Assembly: GCA_000729835.1 (NCBI GenBank)
Contig: JFHB01000074.1
Location: 62,001 to 126,000 of the forward strand
Direction of reading: 5' to 3'
Length of the DNA: 64,000 bases
Source: Atkinsonella hypoxylon
Lineage: Eukaryota; Ascomycota; Sordariomycetes; Hypocreales; Clavicipitaceae
In this document: in pieces, positions 36,694-49,126 of the stretch
Numbering within the stretch: position 1 is the first letter of the stretch
How the letters are laid out: each line of letters begins with the position of its first letter
Notes under the pieces: model-generated
Seen by the model: the letters and a program-made list of their open reading frames with translations, nothing else
Database searches by the model: none
What the model was told of the DNA's origin: nothing
Made by a program: the position numbers and the translations under genes

Positions 36694-37840
36694 TCATAAT
36701 CTCTCTTTTGATAATGCCTGCCAAATCCTCCACGGCAATTTCCAACCCCCGATTTTGACGGCAAATGGGTCGAAATTGGCCTGTTCCAACTTCTCCAAAT
36801 AATGGCTCGCAGGAATAGCTTCCAGCAAAACACCGAAACTTTGTCTCATCTGCCTAGCGGTATCGCTCTCCTCCAAGTATACATGCTCAGCTTCTCCCTC
36901 GTGTTCAAACTCATGGTCTGGGTCTTCGCCCGCCTTTAAGCGCTTCAGCATCTCCCTGACTGTTATGAGGTGGTCATTGGCACGAGTCGCTACTTTGAAC
37001 ACGGCGTCCTGCAGCCCTGGTGCGTTGGGGCCTTGCCGAAAAACCTCCTCCTCCTTAACTCCTTCCTCCGCCATGACATCGAGGGGAAGAAGAAGGGATG
37101 GTGCCCGGCTTGGCGGCGCATCCAGCCCAGTTGGTGCACGAATAGATTGGACTTGTGCAGCAAGAAAAGGGATTCCTCTCAGCACCGCGACAATGCCACA
37201 GGCTTTGCCGATGTGGCTAGCCAAGTGATCAATATGCATAGATCGAAGGGGTATAGATGCTAGCGTCGCGTACATCATGGTTGAATATGTATTTTCGGCA
37301 TAGTCTTCCAGTGCTGATAGACTAGTGAATGGCCTGCTGTCCATGTACTTCTCCCTGGTCTTCACAAGTCTCGACACCCAGAACTTGATCGACTTCTTTG
37401 TGGAGGATCCAGCTCGTGTATCTAAATTCTCGAGTGCCCGGTAGAGTAAGAGACAGATCGGTTCACGAGGGGGCGCTCCAGCAAAGGTCTTCTCAACTGA
37501 CTCTTGCCAAAATTTCATTCGCAAAGCGCCTATTGTCGGGTTTGATACCACTTCTGGGAGTCGGACGAGTTCCAGATTCAACGCCCGGAGAGCGGCATAA
37601 GTGTCTTGAACGGGAGTGGGCACGAAACGCTGAATTAGATGAGCGTCGTAGTCGCTCGTCCTACGGGTTTATTTAGCTTAAGCATGTGGCTGGATAGGGA
37701 TGGCGGTGATCATACTGAAGCTGCTTCAAGCAATAATTTCTTGCGACGTCCATGTCGGCGTCCGTCACATATCGTCGACAGCTCGTTGGAGAGATGGCGA
37801 GCCTTCTCAGGCCATGGCCCAATATTTGCGGACGTCGCAT
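36694..37840 (-). CDS. NDUFAF6-like complex I assembly factor (squalene/phytoene synthase fold)
   Basis: Exons 37840-37716 and 37660-36694 give 363 aa; the intron is 55 bp. The N-terminus (MRRPQILGHGLRRLAISP, then CRRYV) is Arg-rich without acidic residues, as expected of a mitochondrial presequence. The body matches the squalene/phytoene synthase-like family: DMDVARNYCLKQL, then ALRALNLELVRLPEVVSNPTIG and MKFWQESVEKTF, and a later AENTYSTMMYATL and HIGKACGIVAVLRG. The Asp-rich prenyl-diphosphate motifs of true synthases are not visible, which fits NDUFAF6. By analogy with the animal protein it would help assemble mitochondrial complex I. It is divergent from RAD5, with 420 bp between start codons. 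Confidence 0.88.
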
Positions 37841-38260
37841 AAAGCGTAGCTGTGGATATCTGCAGATTGTCGTCGCAAAGCTAGGGCATGGCAACAATGA
37901 GAAGCAATGTATTTAAGGCTTAATGGCGCACATTGCCCTCCGTATCAGCTAAAAAATATACATTCGCAGATCAGCGATTATAATTGCCACTCCACAGTTC
38001 CGAAACCTTGAAGCAAGCAATCATGGCCCTAAAAATTACAGTGGGCTGACGTCGTCGAAGAGCTCAGATGGCTCCTTCGTTCCATTTTGCATGAGGTTCC
38101 GCTAAAGCACATGACCACGTGTGCTGCATGCCGCTAACACGCTGAAGGCGCGTCTCCCGCTCATCAGACCCATCACGTCTCGTGTGCATTCTAAGGCATA
38201 AAGTGGCAAACAGGCAAGGCACATTCTTTACAACAAGATTTCAGATGGGCGCGCTGTATC
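37841..38260. other. Divergent promoter region NDUFAF6-like/RAD5
   Basis: A 420-bp region between two start codons on opposite strands. It contains a CACGTG palindrome near 38117 and a GGCGCGTC segment near 38148, about 110 bp before RAD5. Either could be regulatory, but neither is certain. Confidence 0.5.
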
Positions 38261-41200
38261 ATGCAAATGGGTGCCACAGCAGAGCCCCCTTCGAAGAAGC
38301 GGAGGTTCCTCCAGAATCCAGATGATGCTTTCTCCAATCGAATTCACTTGAGCTCAGCAGAGAGTGACGCGCCAACCTCTAATCAACCACTTTTTAGGGC
38401 CAACGACACTGACCGAAAAGATGTCCGCCTTGCACTCGGTGAGCTCAAGAATAATGGCGCAGCAAGTCCTAAATCCGGAGTTTCGCAGGAGACGGCAGCG
38501 TATACAGACTCGCCCATGAGTTTCGACAAAGGCATGTTCGAGAGCTTCATTGGCCACAAGGTCAATAACGACGTTCTAAATATTATTCGCGATACGTGCG
38601 GTGACAATCTTGAGAGGGCTGTCAATATGTACTTCGACGGCACATACAAGACATTATTACCTAGACACAGGTTAAGTTCTCTCACTCAACGGCCATCATT
38701 TTGTTCGCCCTCTCAAGGGCAACAGCTGCCTGCTGTTACGACAACCTCACGCTTCATGCCCGACAAACGCTATATAGGTGCATTTGGTGTGGAGGGCTGG
38801 GTTACTCGCAGTGGCACAAACATATTGAAGCACGGAGATGTTGTCAAAATCGAGCGTCAGAAGATTCAACCGGCGCCTCCTCCGAAAGTGAAAGCCAAAC
38901 TCGGTGTTTCCAGTACGCCTACTAGGCCAAATGCGGCTGCTTCAAGAAGAGTTGATGTAATTGTTCGCTTTTCAACGCAGTCAGGCACAGAGGTGGGCCG
39001 CTTAGCCAAGGACACTGCCAACTGGGTTTCCACCCTTATTGACCAAAATATATGTTCTTTTGAAGGAATCTGTGTTTACGCCCCGGAGCGATTGCAAACA
39101 AACGCCACTGTTTTTCTCCAGCTGAAATGCTCGATACTCAAGTCTGCGTTCGACAATCGGAGTTTTCAGCTGGCAGATGACCGATCGACAACCTTCTTTG
39201 GACAAAGCGAGACCACGGATGAAAAAGAGCTGAGACTGCGCCAGGTTGCGTTGGTCAGACTGTTTCAGGAAATCAATTTACAGCCAACGAGGGTCAATGC
39301 GGCAGCAAAGGATGGACGAAAGGGGCTGCTCAAGGCTGCGGAGATGGACGAACAGAAACAAAGAGAAGCCAAAAAAGCATCGGACGGTACTAAAGAGTCG
39401 GGATCTCTGCCAAATTCGTCAGATACAGAAGAGGGGGAAGAACTTGAGCAGGATCAATTGGACGCCTTATATAAGAAGGCGCAATGCTTCGATTTCAATA
39501 CACCAGAAGCTGAACCTGCCAGCAGCTTTGCAATGACGTTACGACCGTATCAGAAGCAATCTCTCCATTGGATGATGGCGAAAGAAAAAGACGAAAGAGG
39601 CAACCGCGGGCCATCGATGCATCCTCTTTGGGAAGAGTATCAATGGCCTACCAAAGACGTGGACGAACAAGACTTGCCTGAAGTCCAAGGCCAAACGAAT
39701 TTCTACGTAAATCCTTATTCCGGGGATTTATCACTAGAATTCCCAGTACAGGAGCAGCACTGTTTGGGTGGAATCCTTGCAGATGAGATGGGACTGGGTA
39801 AAACTATACAGATGCTCAGTCTTGTTCATTCACACAGATCTGAGGCGGCTTGTGCCGCTCGACTTTCCACCGGCGGCATTTCAACGGTCAACCAATTGAC
39901 TCGCTTGGGTGACAACTCGCCTACTGTTTTGGATGCACCCTGCACGACCTTGGTAGTAGCACCTATGTCACTGCTGGCTCAGTGGCAGAGCGAGGCAGAG
40001 AAGGCTTCGAAGCGAGGCACGATGAAAATTGAGCTCTACTACAGCAACGACAAGGCCAATAATCTGCAGGCTCTATGCAGTCGCAATAATGCATCCGCTG
40101 CTCCGGACTTGGTTATCACTAGTTATGGCGTAGTTCTGTCAGAGTTCACATCACTCGCGAGCAAGAACGGCGACAGGTCGTTTCATAACGGTCTCTTCTC
40201 CTTGAAATTCTTCCGTGTTATCCTCGATGAGGCTCATCACATCAAGAATCGAGGCGCCAAGACTGCCCGGGCATGCTACGAGATCTCTGCCAACCACAGA
40301 TGGGTGCTGACAGGCACGCCGATCGTAAACAAGCTAGAAGATTTATTCAGCTTGGTTCGTTTCCTTGGTGTAGAGCCCTGGAACAACTTTTCGTTTTGGA
40401 AAACATTCATCACAGTCCCCTTTGAATCTGGCGACTTTGTACGTGCGCTGGACGTCGTCCAAACTGTGCTAGAGCCCTTGGTGATGAGAAGGACAAAAGA
40501 CATGAAAACCCCCAGTGGTCAACCGCTCGTCACGTTGCCTCCGAAGCAGGTTGACATTGTAGAGGTGGAATTGTCAAAGCCTGAGCGAGATATATATGAC
40601 TACATCTTTACCAAAGCAAAGCGTACCTTTTCCAAGAACGTCGAGGCCGGCACGGTGATGAAGGCCTTCCCGACCATTTTTGCTCAGATTCTGCGCCTAC
40701 GACAATCATGCTGCCATCCCATTCTCGTTCGAAATCGAGAGATTGTGGCCGACGAGATTGAGGCGGACACAGCTGCAGACGCGGCGTCGGGCCTTGCGGA
40801 TGACATGGACCTGGAGACCCTGGTCGCCCATTTCGCAGCGACTACAGATGATGCTGCCAAGGACAATTTCACGTACGGAGCACACGCCCTAGAGGAGATT
40901 CGGAACGAGGCCGAAAGCGAGTGTCCTCTGTGCTTCGACGAGCCTATGAACGACCAGACAGTGACTGGATGCTGGCACTCGGCATGTAAAAAGTGTCTCC
41001 TCGACTTCATGAAACACGAAAGTGACAAGGGCGTCGTACCGCGATGCTTCAACTGTCGAGAGCCACTCAACCAGCGCGATCTGTTCGAAGTGATCAAGCA
41101 TGACGATGAGCCAGACAGCCCACCCTCCGAACCGCGCATCAGCCTTCAACGGCTCGGTGTCAACCACTCCTCCGCCAAAGTAGCAGCCCTCATGTCCGAG

Positions 41201-41774
41201 ATTCGGCGTCTGCGAAAACAGCACCCGCACATGAAATCCGTCGTCTTCTCCCAATTCACGTCCTTCTTGTCCCTCATCGAGCCAGCACTGGCCAGAGCCA
41301 ATGTCCAATTTCTCCGACTCGACGGCACCATGGCGCAAAAGGCCCGTGCAGCAGCCCTGGAGGAATTCACTGTGAAGAAAGGCTTCGTGGTTTTCCTGAT
41401 CAGTCTGCGAGCAGGTGGTGTCGGTCTGAATCTGACCAGTGCAGGACGTGTCTTCATGATGGACCCGTGGTGGAGCTTTGCCGTTGAGGCGCAGGCTATT
41501 GATCGGGTGCATCGACTCGGCCAGGAGGACAATGTGGTGGTCAAGAGGTTCATTGTCAAAGAGAGCGTGGAAGAGAGAATGTTGAGGATTCAGGATCGGA
41601 AAAAGTTTATGTGAGTTTGCCTCGTTTTCTTCATCGTGAGTTTATACATACATGTGTTTGCCATAGTTTGGCATGCTGACTTGAAGGTGGTATAGTGCAA
41701 CGTCATTGGGTATGATGAATGATGAAGAAAAGAAATTACAGCGCATTGAAGATATTAAAGAATTGCTTAGTTAA
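38261..41774 (+). CDS. RAD5: SNF2-family helicase and ubiquitin ligase Rad5
   Basis: Exons 38261-41610 and 41696-41774 give 1142 aa, close to known Rad5. In order: a UBA-like helical patch near residues 92-130; a HIRAN domain from about 171 (YIGAFGVEGWVTRSG); the SNF2 ATPase with Walker A ADEMGLGKT near 507 and DEAHH near 654; a C3HC4 RING from about 888 (CPLCFDEPMN, then CWHSACKKC and CFNCREPL); and the C-terminal helicase lobe (VVFSQFTSFL, DRVHRLGQ). HIRAN plus an inserted RING identifies Rad5/HLTF rather than Rad16. It acts in the nucleus in error-free bypass, extending Ubc13-Mms2 chains on PCNA and reversing forks. The 3' intron is 85 bp; the last exon supplies the conserved EEKKLQRIEDIKELL tail. 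All key motifs appear intact. Confidence 0.97.
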
Positions 41775-42110
41775 AGCACCTTTTTTGATGTTGTGCAATT
41801 GGTTACTGGGTTGTATTTCTGTCAGTGCAGCATTGATTGGCGCTTCTGGCGGATTGTATTGGTGCGTGTATATAATGCTATAAGTATGACGGTGGCCACG
41901 AGCTAGGGTACTGCTATGCATTAGGTGAGAATTTGAATGGAAGGCAAGTATACAATCACTGTGTTGCTTATGCGCAACGTTGCACAAATGGAGGGAACTT
42001 TTAAGAGTCATTGCTTCATCTATTTAGCTGTAGCGGGCTAAGTCTAGGTCCGACAGTCTTTTGAACACGCCCTTTTTTTTCAAATGGGATATGTCTACAC
42101 TTTCAAAATC
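41775..42110. other. Convergent intergenic region RAD5/aldo-keto reductase
   Basis: Contains only the 3' flanks of the two convergent genes. Nothing else is seen. Confidence 0.6.
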
Positions 42111-43379
42111 TCAGCTGATGAGAACCTGGGCCTTGGCGTCCTTCTCCTTTTCGTCGCCGAAGACGTTAATGTTCCATGGAGGGTTGCCTGCAGCGAATCA
42201 GTACAAAAACTGTCAGGCCAACGAAGGAAGGGAAAAGGGAGAGGGAGACGTACAGGTCTTGGGAATGTTGAAGCGCTGGGGGTTCTCGCCCAGCTTATTG
42301 AGGTTCTGGATGGCCTGTTCGTCGAGCTCGACCTCCTGAAAGTTCTCACGGATACGTGAGGGAGTGACAGACTTGGGGGTGACGGTGTGGTTGCCGAGAA
42401 CGGACCAAGCGAGTATAACTTGGGCGGCAGTGACCGTCTTCCCCTGTGCGGCACCAAGGCGGTCGGCAATGGCCTTGACCTCGGGGTTGTTGACGAGCAA
42501 GGGAATATTCCAGCTGTTGTTGCCGAAGGCAGAATAGGCTGTGATAATAATGTTTTTCTTGGCGCAGTATTCAACCAGGGGAAGGTTGGGAAGTCGAGGG
42601 TGGCGCTCAATCTGGTTGACGGCGGGGACGACGCCAGTGGCGGCAATGACCCCTTCGAGCTGTTCACAGGAATTTGATTAGCCCCAGATTATCCCTGCAG
42701 TAGTCTCTGGCCTTGAATGGTAAACCTACATGCTCAATGCTAAAGTTGGAGACACCGACAGAGCGAGTCTTGGACTTAGGGAGCTCAGTGACAGCTAATG
42801 GGAGAGAGGAAGAATGGTTAGGCAATCATCGACATGATTCGAGGATGAAGTAGGAGAAGTTCAGCCCACCCTTCCAAGTTTGAGCAATGGTCACGCTACG
42901 GTTGAGTTCAACCTCGCTACCATCCGCGACCTTGGGGATCATAGCATCACCCGGCTTGAAAGCAACCGGCCAGTGAATAAGGTACAGCTAGACTGCAAGG
43001 TCAGTTGTCATGCAGGAAGAAGGTTCAAGATGCGGGAACGAGCCTATCGTACATCAAGGTACTCCAGCTGCAGCTCAGCCAAGGTGTCATCCAAAGCAGC
43101 CTCAACATCCTTGGGCTCGTGCTTGTTATTCCACAGCTTGGAGGTGATAAAGATGTCCTCACGCTTCAGGCCAGGAACGTCGGCCAATGCGCGCCTGATA
43201 CCCTCGCCGACCTCCTTCTGGTTGCCATAGATTTTGGCTAGATCAAGATGGCGGTAGCCGGTTTTGAGAGCCTCGTAGACACCATTACCGACTTCACCAG
43301 GAGCAGCTTGCCATGTGCCATATCCAATACGAGGGATAGTGTGACCCGAGTTGAGAGTGACGGTTTTGCCGAAAGACAT
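42111..43379 (-). CDS. Aldo/keto reductase
   Basis: Five exons, 43379-43053, 42987-42870, 42794-42730, 42659-42254 and 42187-42111, give 330 aa, the family's normal length. The catalytic tetrad is visible as Asp46 and Tyr51 (HLDLAKIYGNQKEVG), Lys81 (SKLWN) and His114 (YLIHWPVAF). The NADPH-binding C-terminal part has PKSVTPSRIRENFQ. The enzyme should reduce aldehydes or sugars with NAD(P)H in the cytosol. It resembles the fungal xylose reductase/glycerol dehydrogenase group, but the substrate cannot be read from sequence. All five exon joins keep frame and family residues. A long pyrimidine-rich stretch (43516-43546, read on the minus strand) lies upstream of the start. Confidence 0.94.
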
Positions 43380-45083
43380 TGTGATTGGTTGTTGTCTGCT
43401 GCACGAAGCAAAAAAAGGTCGGGTGTTCAGGTTTTTTTTCTTTCTTTGTCTTTGAGACGGGAAGATAGAGAAAGTTGCAGATGGGACTAGGCAACTGAAG
43501 TGTTTGAATTTAAACGGAGGAGGAGGAGGAGGAAGGGGGGGGGGAGCGCGTATCGAAGCTTGAGTGGGTACAAAGGATGAGTTCATTATTATACCAGACG
43601 CAACATCTACTTGGACGACTCGCCACGATGTCTGTCTTTGGCTGATTTTTTTCGGGTCCTATACAGCTAAAGAAGACACGCTCAGCATGAGCGACATCAA
43701 GGTTCCGGAGTGTCGTGTTTCAGTCATTGTAATCTGCGACTTTGAAATGGCATTAAGTTGACAGCACAGTGACGGCGACATTTTTGTCTCCATCTATCCG
43801 GGAAGTGTTTGTTTCGAAGCATCGGCAGGCACGGAGTACAACGACTACATTACAGTTCTGAGGTTAACATGTGCAAATGAAGAGGTGACGGATCCATGAC
43901 ATCCATGACGAGGGAGGGCGGTCATTGCCCCGCGGTTCGAGCACACCAGGAAGGGCAGGAACCACCCCGAGGCGAGCTGCGCGGGGCAGTTTAGCCCACG
44001 GCCCGACCAGACGCAGTCTGGTATTAAATTTAGTCTTTCCTGGTAGCAAAGACTACTGTCACCTAAAAACCAACTCATTGATTCTTCATGCAGTAGTTCA
44101 AGAGCAAGTTTGTGTGTCTGACTAGTTACGTCTGTCTTCTCGGATACAGCATTGGCATCAAAAGCCGACAGGCAAACAACAGCCGAGCCATCTCCTATGA
44201 GCTTCCCGCCCCAGCCTTCGAATTTCATCCGGTTGGAAGATTCATTGACAATCTGCAGATAAGACCAGGAATTGATGCCAGATCCAAGCATTTCTTTGGA
44301 GACGCACCAACTTCTGCCTCGTAGAGGCCATCAAGGTGGCAAGAGCACTGTCCTGCACACTCCCGCCTTCTCAATGCTTTCATTTATCATTTAGAGAATA
44401 GCCAAGGGTATGTACGCGCCAAGGATCACAACGCTTCCATATCTGTGTCAAGTGCCTGAGGCTGTCGTGTGACATTTGAATAAATGTCGGTCAGCACGTG
44501 TCATCCAGGCAAGAAGCACGGAATGGCAGGAGAGAATATGCATGCGTGATTGTCTGACACGCGTAACTCCACGCGGAATGACAGGGCGTAAGGATAGGTA
44601 TGTATATTTACAGATGTGGGCTGTCGAGGGATGTATTGTCAGCCCATTCTACAGTTTTGACGGTATCATCACAGGCAAGCCACAAGCAAGCCACAGCAAT
44701 ACTCCAGATAGACGCATTGTTTGTTCAAACGACACGTCAAATGACAGATGCAAACATTCCCAGCGTTTCTCTATCACACTCACCGTACAGATTGGAAGCA
44801 GGTGATACGGTTTACGTCAATGACTCTAATGTGGCATCGTCCACCTGCTCGCATCTGTAACAAGCATTTGTCGCAGAGCAGAGCATAGGTGAACACTATA
44901 TGTCTGCGCCATGCGATCCAGAATGTATTTAAAAAATACGTTATGAAGAAAGAATCATATGTCATGGATATACATCCCTGTTCGTATCACAAAGACGACT
45001 GCAGAGCACCGCGACAACCACGTTGTTCTACAATCACAGCTGCACATTCTTCCCTTTTCCCATGAAAACCACTCGCGGCGGTT
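43380..45083. other. Sparse intergenic region
   Basis: Begins with the reductase promoter (pyrimidine-rich on its coding strand). A 148-codon ATG-started minus frame at 43845-44291 resembles nothing I know and has no splice or domain support. The rest holds nothing recognisable. Confidence 0.5.
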
Positions 45084-45437
45084 ATGTCGCAAAGAAGTAA
45101 ATATCATCTTCTTTACGCAAGAGATGATTCGTCTCCCGCACTCATAGCCCTCTACATCATCCTCGGCGCAGTCATTGCCCTTGTGCTCATTTGCGTCCTC
45201 CACTGGGGTTGCTCCGAAAACCAACATTGCTCCAGCAGTCAGCAGCGTCGGCCGCCAGCAAGCTTGATACGTACGACTGGTTTCCGGTCTTTGGCGCGGC
45301 ACGGATGTCGCATACGCCGAGCGAGTCCAGCTGTCGTTTCTCTGGAGATTTTGGATCCAGAGACTGGTGATGTGGTTCGTCCTGACACCGTGCATTTGGA
45401 GGCAAAATTGAATTTGAAAGGTCTTATAGACGTATAA
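45084..45437 (+). CDS. Possible small single-pass membrane protein
   Basis: An ATG-started open frame of 117 codons. Residues about 19-42 (ALIALYIILGAVIALVLICV) form one strong hydrophobic segment, followed by HWGC and a basic, Cys-containing tail. The tail ends in a polar stretch with DPETGDVVRPDT. No family is recognised. Similar small membrane proteins are common in fungi but often fast-evolving. A minus-strand frame overlaps the same DNA, so coding status rests only on the membrane segment. Confidence 0.4.
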   Translation: MSQRSKYHLLYARDDSSPALIALYIILGAVIALVLICVLHWGCSENQHCSSSQQRRPPASLIRTTGFRSLARHGCRIRRASPAVVSLEILDPETGDVVRPDTVHLEAKLNLKGLIDV

Positions 45438-45898
45438 ACGAGCTTTGTTCATTAAATTACGGCAACTAGGGGACGAAATTGGCTGATGAACACCTTCGTC
45501 GTTCGCCTGCAGAAAACAGTCGGTTGAGATCAAGCAAGAGCTGCAGCCACTTTATCCTTCACTCCGAGAAAGACTTGGGCAGTTCCGCGCCTCAAATGAA
45601 CATCACATGCACTGCATTTCATATAATCATAAACTAGAGATATAGGATAAGAATTCGTCAGCTATCCTGGTCACTGTGTGACGAGAAATTCAAACTATCA
45701 GTTTCTCGATAGTTCAACCATCCTCCATATGCCCGTAATCACACATTTTGCAAACCTGCTTCGCCATTAACGGGACAGCCATATTACAAAGAAAAGGTAG
45801 TAGTGGAAGAACAAGAGGGAGAAAGAGGACGAGGTTGAACTTACGTGCCTCATGCTCTATACAAAAGTAAAACTTGCCATCCATTGTGTCCTAAACAA
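45438..45898. other. Intergenic region between two small membrane ORFs
   Basis: Lies between the stop codons of the + and - small membrane frames. No further feature seen. Confidence 0.5.
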
Positions 45899-46028
45899 CT
45901 ATTCCGCCGACGTCTCTTCTGATGGTTCTTCCCTTGGGCTTTCTTCTGTGGCTGTTCTCGCGGGTGCTTTCTGGGCTGAGTTTGAACTCTTGGAGAAGCC
46001 CCTGGAGGATTTGGTATGACGGTGGTGG

Positions 46029-46072
<44 letters not shown>

Positions 46073-46381
46073 GCGGCGCCTGAACTTCATCGAGGAACGA
46101 TATATATAAAGAAATGCGCAAGCTGCTATGATAAATGCACTCAAGATGATTCCAACCGCGATACCGATTTGTATGTTCGTATTTTCCGACGCATCGCTCG
46201 AAAATTGCCTCTTTTGGAGAGTAGAGAATTGGCTGTTAAGGTCTGTCGTAGTTGCTCTTGCTTTGCTCGATGCCTTAAGTTGCTGCCGGAGTGTTTCCCC
46301 TGTTTGTGGCATATGGGGCATATTTTCGAATGTACTCTGTGCCTTTTGCGTGGCGTCAAGCTCTAAATGTAGCAAATGCAT
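45899..46381 (-). CDS. Possible single-pass membrane protein with polyglutamine tail
   Basis: The frame from the first ATG (46381) gives 160 aa. A polar N-terminal region ends in a Lys-Arg pair (LQKRQFSS), followed by a clear membrane segment (IGIAVGIILSAFIIAACAFLYIY, about residues 70-92) and a basic stop-transfer stretch (KFRRRK). Then come about 13 glutamines encoded by CAA repeats, a short His run and a Ser/Glu-rich end. This is a type I topology if the N-terminus is outside. The frame stays open upstream to about 46486 without an ATG, so a 5' exon with a signal peptide may be missing. No family is recognised. Confidence 0.5.
46024..46071. repeat. (GTT)n / (CAA)n microsatellite
   Basis: An uninterrupted trinucleotide run that reads as the polyglutamine tract of the minus-strand membrane ORF. 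It is likely to vary in length between strains. Confidence 0.9.
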
Positions 46382-49126
46382 CCGCAACGTCACCTTCCCG
46401 CTCGAATAAGGATGATGCTGATGGGAAGCTGGCGTGGCTAGTACAGCAGACTGGAAATCGGCCGCGACGTACTGGATGTAAAGCAACAGGATAAGTCACC
46501 ATATGACGAATTTGCATATTCATGACTCTGCCCGACCTATTTTACCGAGAGCGGCCTTCACTCCCGCGCAGGGCCCTTCTTAAAGTATGTGAAAAGGGCC
46601 AGGGTTCCTTTGGCCCCGTGCCTCTCTATAGGTTTCGCACAAGGAACAAATGGTATATGCAAATACGACCACGCGCTGTTGAGAGCTTGCAGATGCAATA
46701 TGCAAAGGAAGGTCGCTGTACAGCTTCCAAGGCGCCGGAAAGACGGAGAAGTCTTGTTTTCATTCAGGCTATCAAGATCCTGGGTGAGATGCGCCATGAA
46801 CTATATTGTAGCTCTGGGATTAGATGATGGTGGTGCAGAAGAATGACTGAGCAAAATATTGCCAGCAGATGCTCCTTATTTTTGGGGCAAGTCGTTCAAC
46901 TTGGGCCTTGACTGACAACAACGTTCTTGATCCATGTTATTGAAGGGGTACAACAGTAGAGTGGCTTGAAGTCTCCCGCACTACACTGTATAAATGTATG
47001 ATGACCTGATGTAGTATCTTGACGGGCAGTAATGTCAATCAGTCACCTCATTTTCGGGTGATGCAGAAGTTGCACTGTGAGTAACGTCGTTCATTTGTTC
47101 TGGTCCCAAGTTCTTGTCGGGAAACTTTGTATGTTGACAACGCAGTGGAGGAAAGAGACCCTAAGTGTAGAAAGATAAAGGTAAAACCTTGACGATATTG
47201 ACGCTCCAAGGACCGGGGCCGGGGACGGCGATGGTGTCGAAGGAAAAGGGAAAAGGTGAATGTAGGGACTATTAGGGACTATTCGGACTTGGCTAAGCAC
47301 GCCTTGCAGGACAACGCATCAGCCAAAACCCCAAGATTTGGCGCAGAGAGTGGCCGGGGTTCGTCCATCATAATCCATGGCTAAACGAGGTGTGATGATG
47401 TAACTGACAAGGAGGGGCGGATCGGGCAGCTCTTGGAGTATTCTAGCGTTGGTTCGTCATCGCTGCTGCTCAATGGAAAGCAGATGTCAACAAGAGATGG
47501 CGTTAGAGCAATTGATGCCACGGGTAGCAGCAGATGGGCATGGCGTGGGATGGACTGGATGTTTTGGGTTGGGGTGTCAATTGGGTATGAAAGACACCAT
47601 TGTCGGCCTCGTCTGATATAATTGAACTGCTAGCAGTCGGCGATAGATCGAACCGCAGGATGGGACTCGGATTGATGGTCGAGATTGGCGCAAAGAGTCG
47701 TCCCGTGATGCTGGCGTATTTGCGAAAGATGATGATGGGTAAGTGAAGGTGGTTGATGCGAAAATGGGACATGTCGTGTCTCGCACGAGCACTGGCGATC
47801 AAGACGATGGAGACAATGGAGGCATCAAGACCCTGCGGGGCGATGCGCGTTTGCAGGTTGTTTGTGCGATGGAAGGTGCGACCGTAACAGTACTCGAGAC
47901 AGCGGCTGGGATGGGAACTTATGACCAGACGTGCCAATGTCAGGTCCAACATTACAACTTCGTTTCCTTTGGTATTCCCTTCCTTCTTGAAAGTAATAAC
48001 CAGCATTGAGCCCATTTCTGCTGACATCTACGACATGTCCATTGCCGGCCTTGTATTCTCAAGTATCAAGTATTGCAAACAGAGAAGCGCTTTTTGTTCC
48101 GTACTTTATCAACAGTACAAGGCGCGAAGAAATTGCATCATCAGGTTTCAGAGGAACGACTATATACATGCAACCCGTTGCCGGTATCGTAGGCTCATTT
48201 TTCGTGCATTGCGTCAAGCTGAGGCTGAAGCTGAAGCTGCAAGCTGACCAGACATCACATTGACAGGAACGAGTTACAAATGGTGCACCGCGCCGCCGGT
48301 GCGATCACCTGTGAGCAACAATATAAGGTTGCTGTCCCGTTTTGAGAATAAATTATGCTTCAACGTTCTCATTTGCTTGGCCAACGCCACACGGCGAGTC
48401 GTCCGACAACTTGCGGGCCGGTGATCGGGGCATCTCACGACAACCGTCTGCGAGAGTCCCGACTCTCCTCTTGTTCGATGCACAGCCGCTCGATGATTCA
48501 CTCAGCGGCATCTAAATTCCTGTTCTGGTAATTTTTCTGTGTTCAATTGATGCGACAATGAACTTGTTTCTTTGGAGGCCTCAGATCCTCTTTGTTACAG
48601 AATGGCTGGTATCCGCGGCCAACCCTTGGCGGGACCTCAAACTTTCAAGCCCCTTCTTGTCCACTTTGAAGTTTGGAGAGCCCGTAGAGCCCACCAAGGC
48701 GCGCTGTGTTCTCCTGTCCTCCTGGGACGCCACCATGCTCCAACTGTATCACGTTTGACCTTGCTTCATTGTCCTGTTCCCAAGTCAACATGGAGACTTC
48801 GTGGTTACTTGTGGACACAGCTGCTTGTATCAGTTGACTCCTTTTCCAATACCTTTCTGTCTTAGAGCTAGGTAAGGCAATGGAGAATAGACATGTTAAA
48901 TAAGACGAAGGGTGGCCGCAAGTTGGAGACTGGTGTATCTCGTTTCTGTCAAGAAAAATAGACAACCTCCAGTCGCTCGTTTTCTGTTTTTTCCTTGTCT
49001 GCTGTGCAGTTTTACTTTTGAGTCTGATAGCCTGGTGCTTCATTCATTCATTCATTTAAATACAAAAGCGAATGCATTTTCGACCAAGAGGGAAGCTTTC
49101 AAGCAGGAGAAAACAGACCAAGAATC
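46382..49126. other. Intergenic region upstream of the aspartyl protease
   Basis: About 2.7 kb with several mutually overlapping frames (the longest, 47503-48027 on minus, has 174 codons and an ATG) that match no known family. The last 200 bp, A/T-rich with an ATTC repeat (49041-49056), probably form the protease leader. Confidence 0.45.

Noticed and set aside
36694..37840. Possible carotenoid phytoene synthase
   Set aside because: The Asp-rich prenyl-diphosphate motifs are not visible and a mitochondrial presequence is, which fits an NDUFAF6-like protein.
42111..43379. Possible secondary-metabolite cluster around the aldo/keto reductase
   Set aside because: No polyketide, NRPS, terpene or transporter gene is nearby; neighbours are housekeeping genes.
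43845..44291. 148-codon minus frame
   Set aside because: No domain, signal or splice evidence.
47503..48027. 174-codon minus frame
   Set aside because: Overlapping frames on the other strand are similar in length, and no family resemblance is seen.
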